Shown in pieces: positions 63,662 to 64,000 of a stretch of 64,000 nt of DNA (positions within the stretch are counted from its first letter, which is position 1; the number at the start of each line of letters is the position of its first letter). The notes beneath the pieces were generated by a model, which saw only the letters and a list, made by a program, of their open reading frames with translations, was not told the DNA's origin and did no database searches. The stretch comes from Blasia pusilla. Lineage: Eukaryota; Marchantiophyta; Marchantiopsida; Blasiales. The position numbers and the translations under genes were made by a program. Location: assembly GCA_050084515.1 (NCBI GenBank), contig CM114272.1:48112001-48176000 (forward strand), written 5' to 3'.

Positions 63662-64000
63662 TGTTGAAATTTGTTAATATCTAGTTTAGTCATGCCCTAA
63701 AAGTAGTTAGTCAAATACTAACTTAGTTGGATACTAATTTAGTTAGCTAGAGATTGTTGAAATTTGTTAATATCTAGTTTAGTCATGCTCTTAAGGGCCA
63801 GAAGTGCTCACCCTGATGTATATAATGTCTCTGTTTAGAGAGCAGAAGCCAATTCTACAGCATGCACAGTTTTGGTGAGGACTCCTGAGGCTCTTGGTCC
63901 TGCTGCAGAATGATCAGAGAGTAGGAAGAGGAGATTGAGACTAATTGCTGTGCTTGCTAGAGCCTCACTGGAAGGCAGGTTGTTTTGTCTAGTATGCTGA
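63662..64000 (+). repeat. LTR-like dispersed repeat, copy B, within a NUA intron
   Basis: Matches 44782-45145. Its first part is tandemly duplicated: TGTTGAAATTTGTTAATATC occurs at 63662 and again at 63755. The copy runs off the window edge. It lies on the strand opposite to NUA transcription, upstream of the first NUA exon seen here. Confidence 0.65.

Overview
The window looks like nuclear DNA of a land plant. The evidence is: spliced genes with GT-AG introns (one of them a 31-nt microexon), a plant-type EAF6 homologue, a NUA/TPR nuclear-basket gene with the plant-style RG-rich tail, Ty1/copia sequence with a tRNA-iMet-type primer site, a plant-like non-LTR element, and a hAT-type MITE. I cannot name the species. 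About 35 kb of AT-rich, CpG-poor, gene-empty DNA at the left suggests a repeat-rich genome.

Layout. Positions 1-37000 are mostly AT-rich intergenic DNA with decayed mobile elements: MITE copies at 2970-3292 and 31087-31389, a dead LINE at 10030-11400, a terminal-inverted-repeat element at 11586-12033, (AG)n microsatellites, a perfect 32-bp hairpin at 5483-5552 and a degenerate tandem array at 33920-34575. Four GC- and CpG-rich patches (1-770, 13250-14110, 18430-19180, 25380-27530) interrupt it. They hold no gene I recognise but look like promoters or first exons. Positions 37429-41213 hold a complete six-exon EAF6 gene on the minus strand, which reassembles to exactly 157 codons. A CpG-rich interval follows, with promoter-like palindromes, two G-box/ABRE-like motifs and tandem duplications. 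A single-exon minus-strand ORF at 49043-49621 encodes a multi-pass membrane protein resembling the Mpo1/DUF962 family. After more AT-rich DNA, a broken copia element (55020-56621) with its 3' LTR meets a second LTR plus gag start in the opposite orientation (56996-57604). From 58665 to the right edge lies the 3' part of a NUA/TPR gene on the minus strand.

The three recognised genes are all on the minus strand but are independent transcription units with unrelated roles: histone acetyltransferase complex subunit, probable ER lipid enzyme, and nuclear-pore basket scaffold. No operon-like or pathway clustering is visible. I found no tRNA, rRNA or CRISPR. The most unusual structures are the LTR-to-gag inverted junction, the hAT-like MITE family with an 8-bp target duplication, the perfect hairpins, the diverged DUF962-like gene, and the paired palindromes upstream of EAF6.
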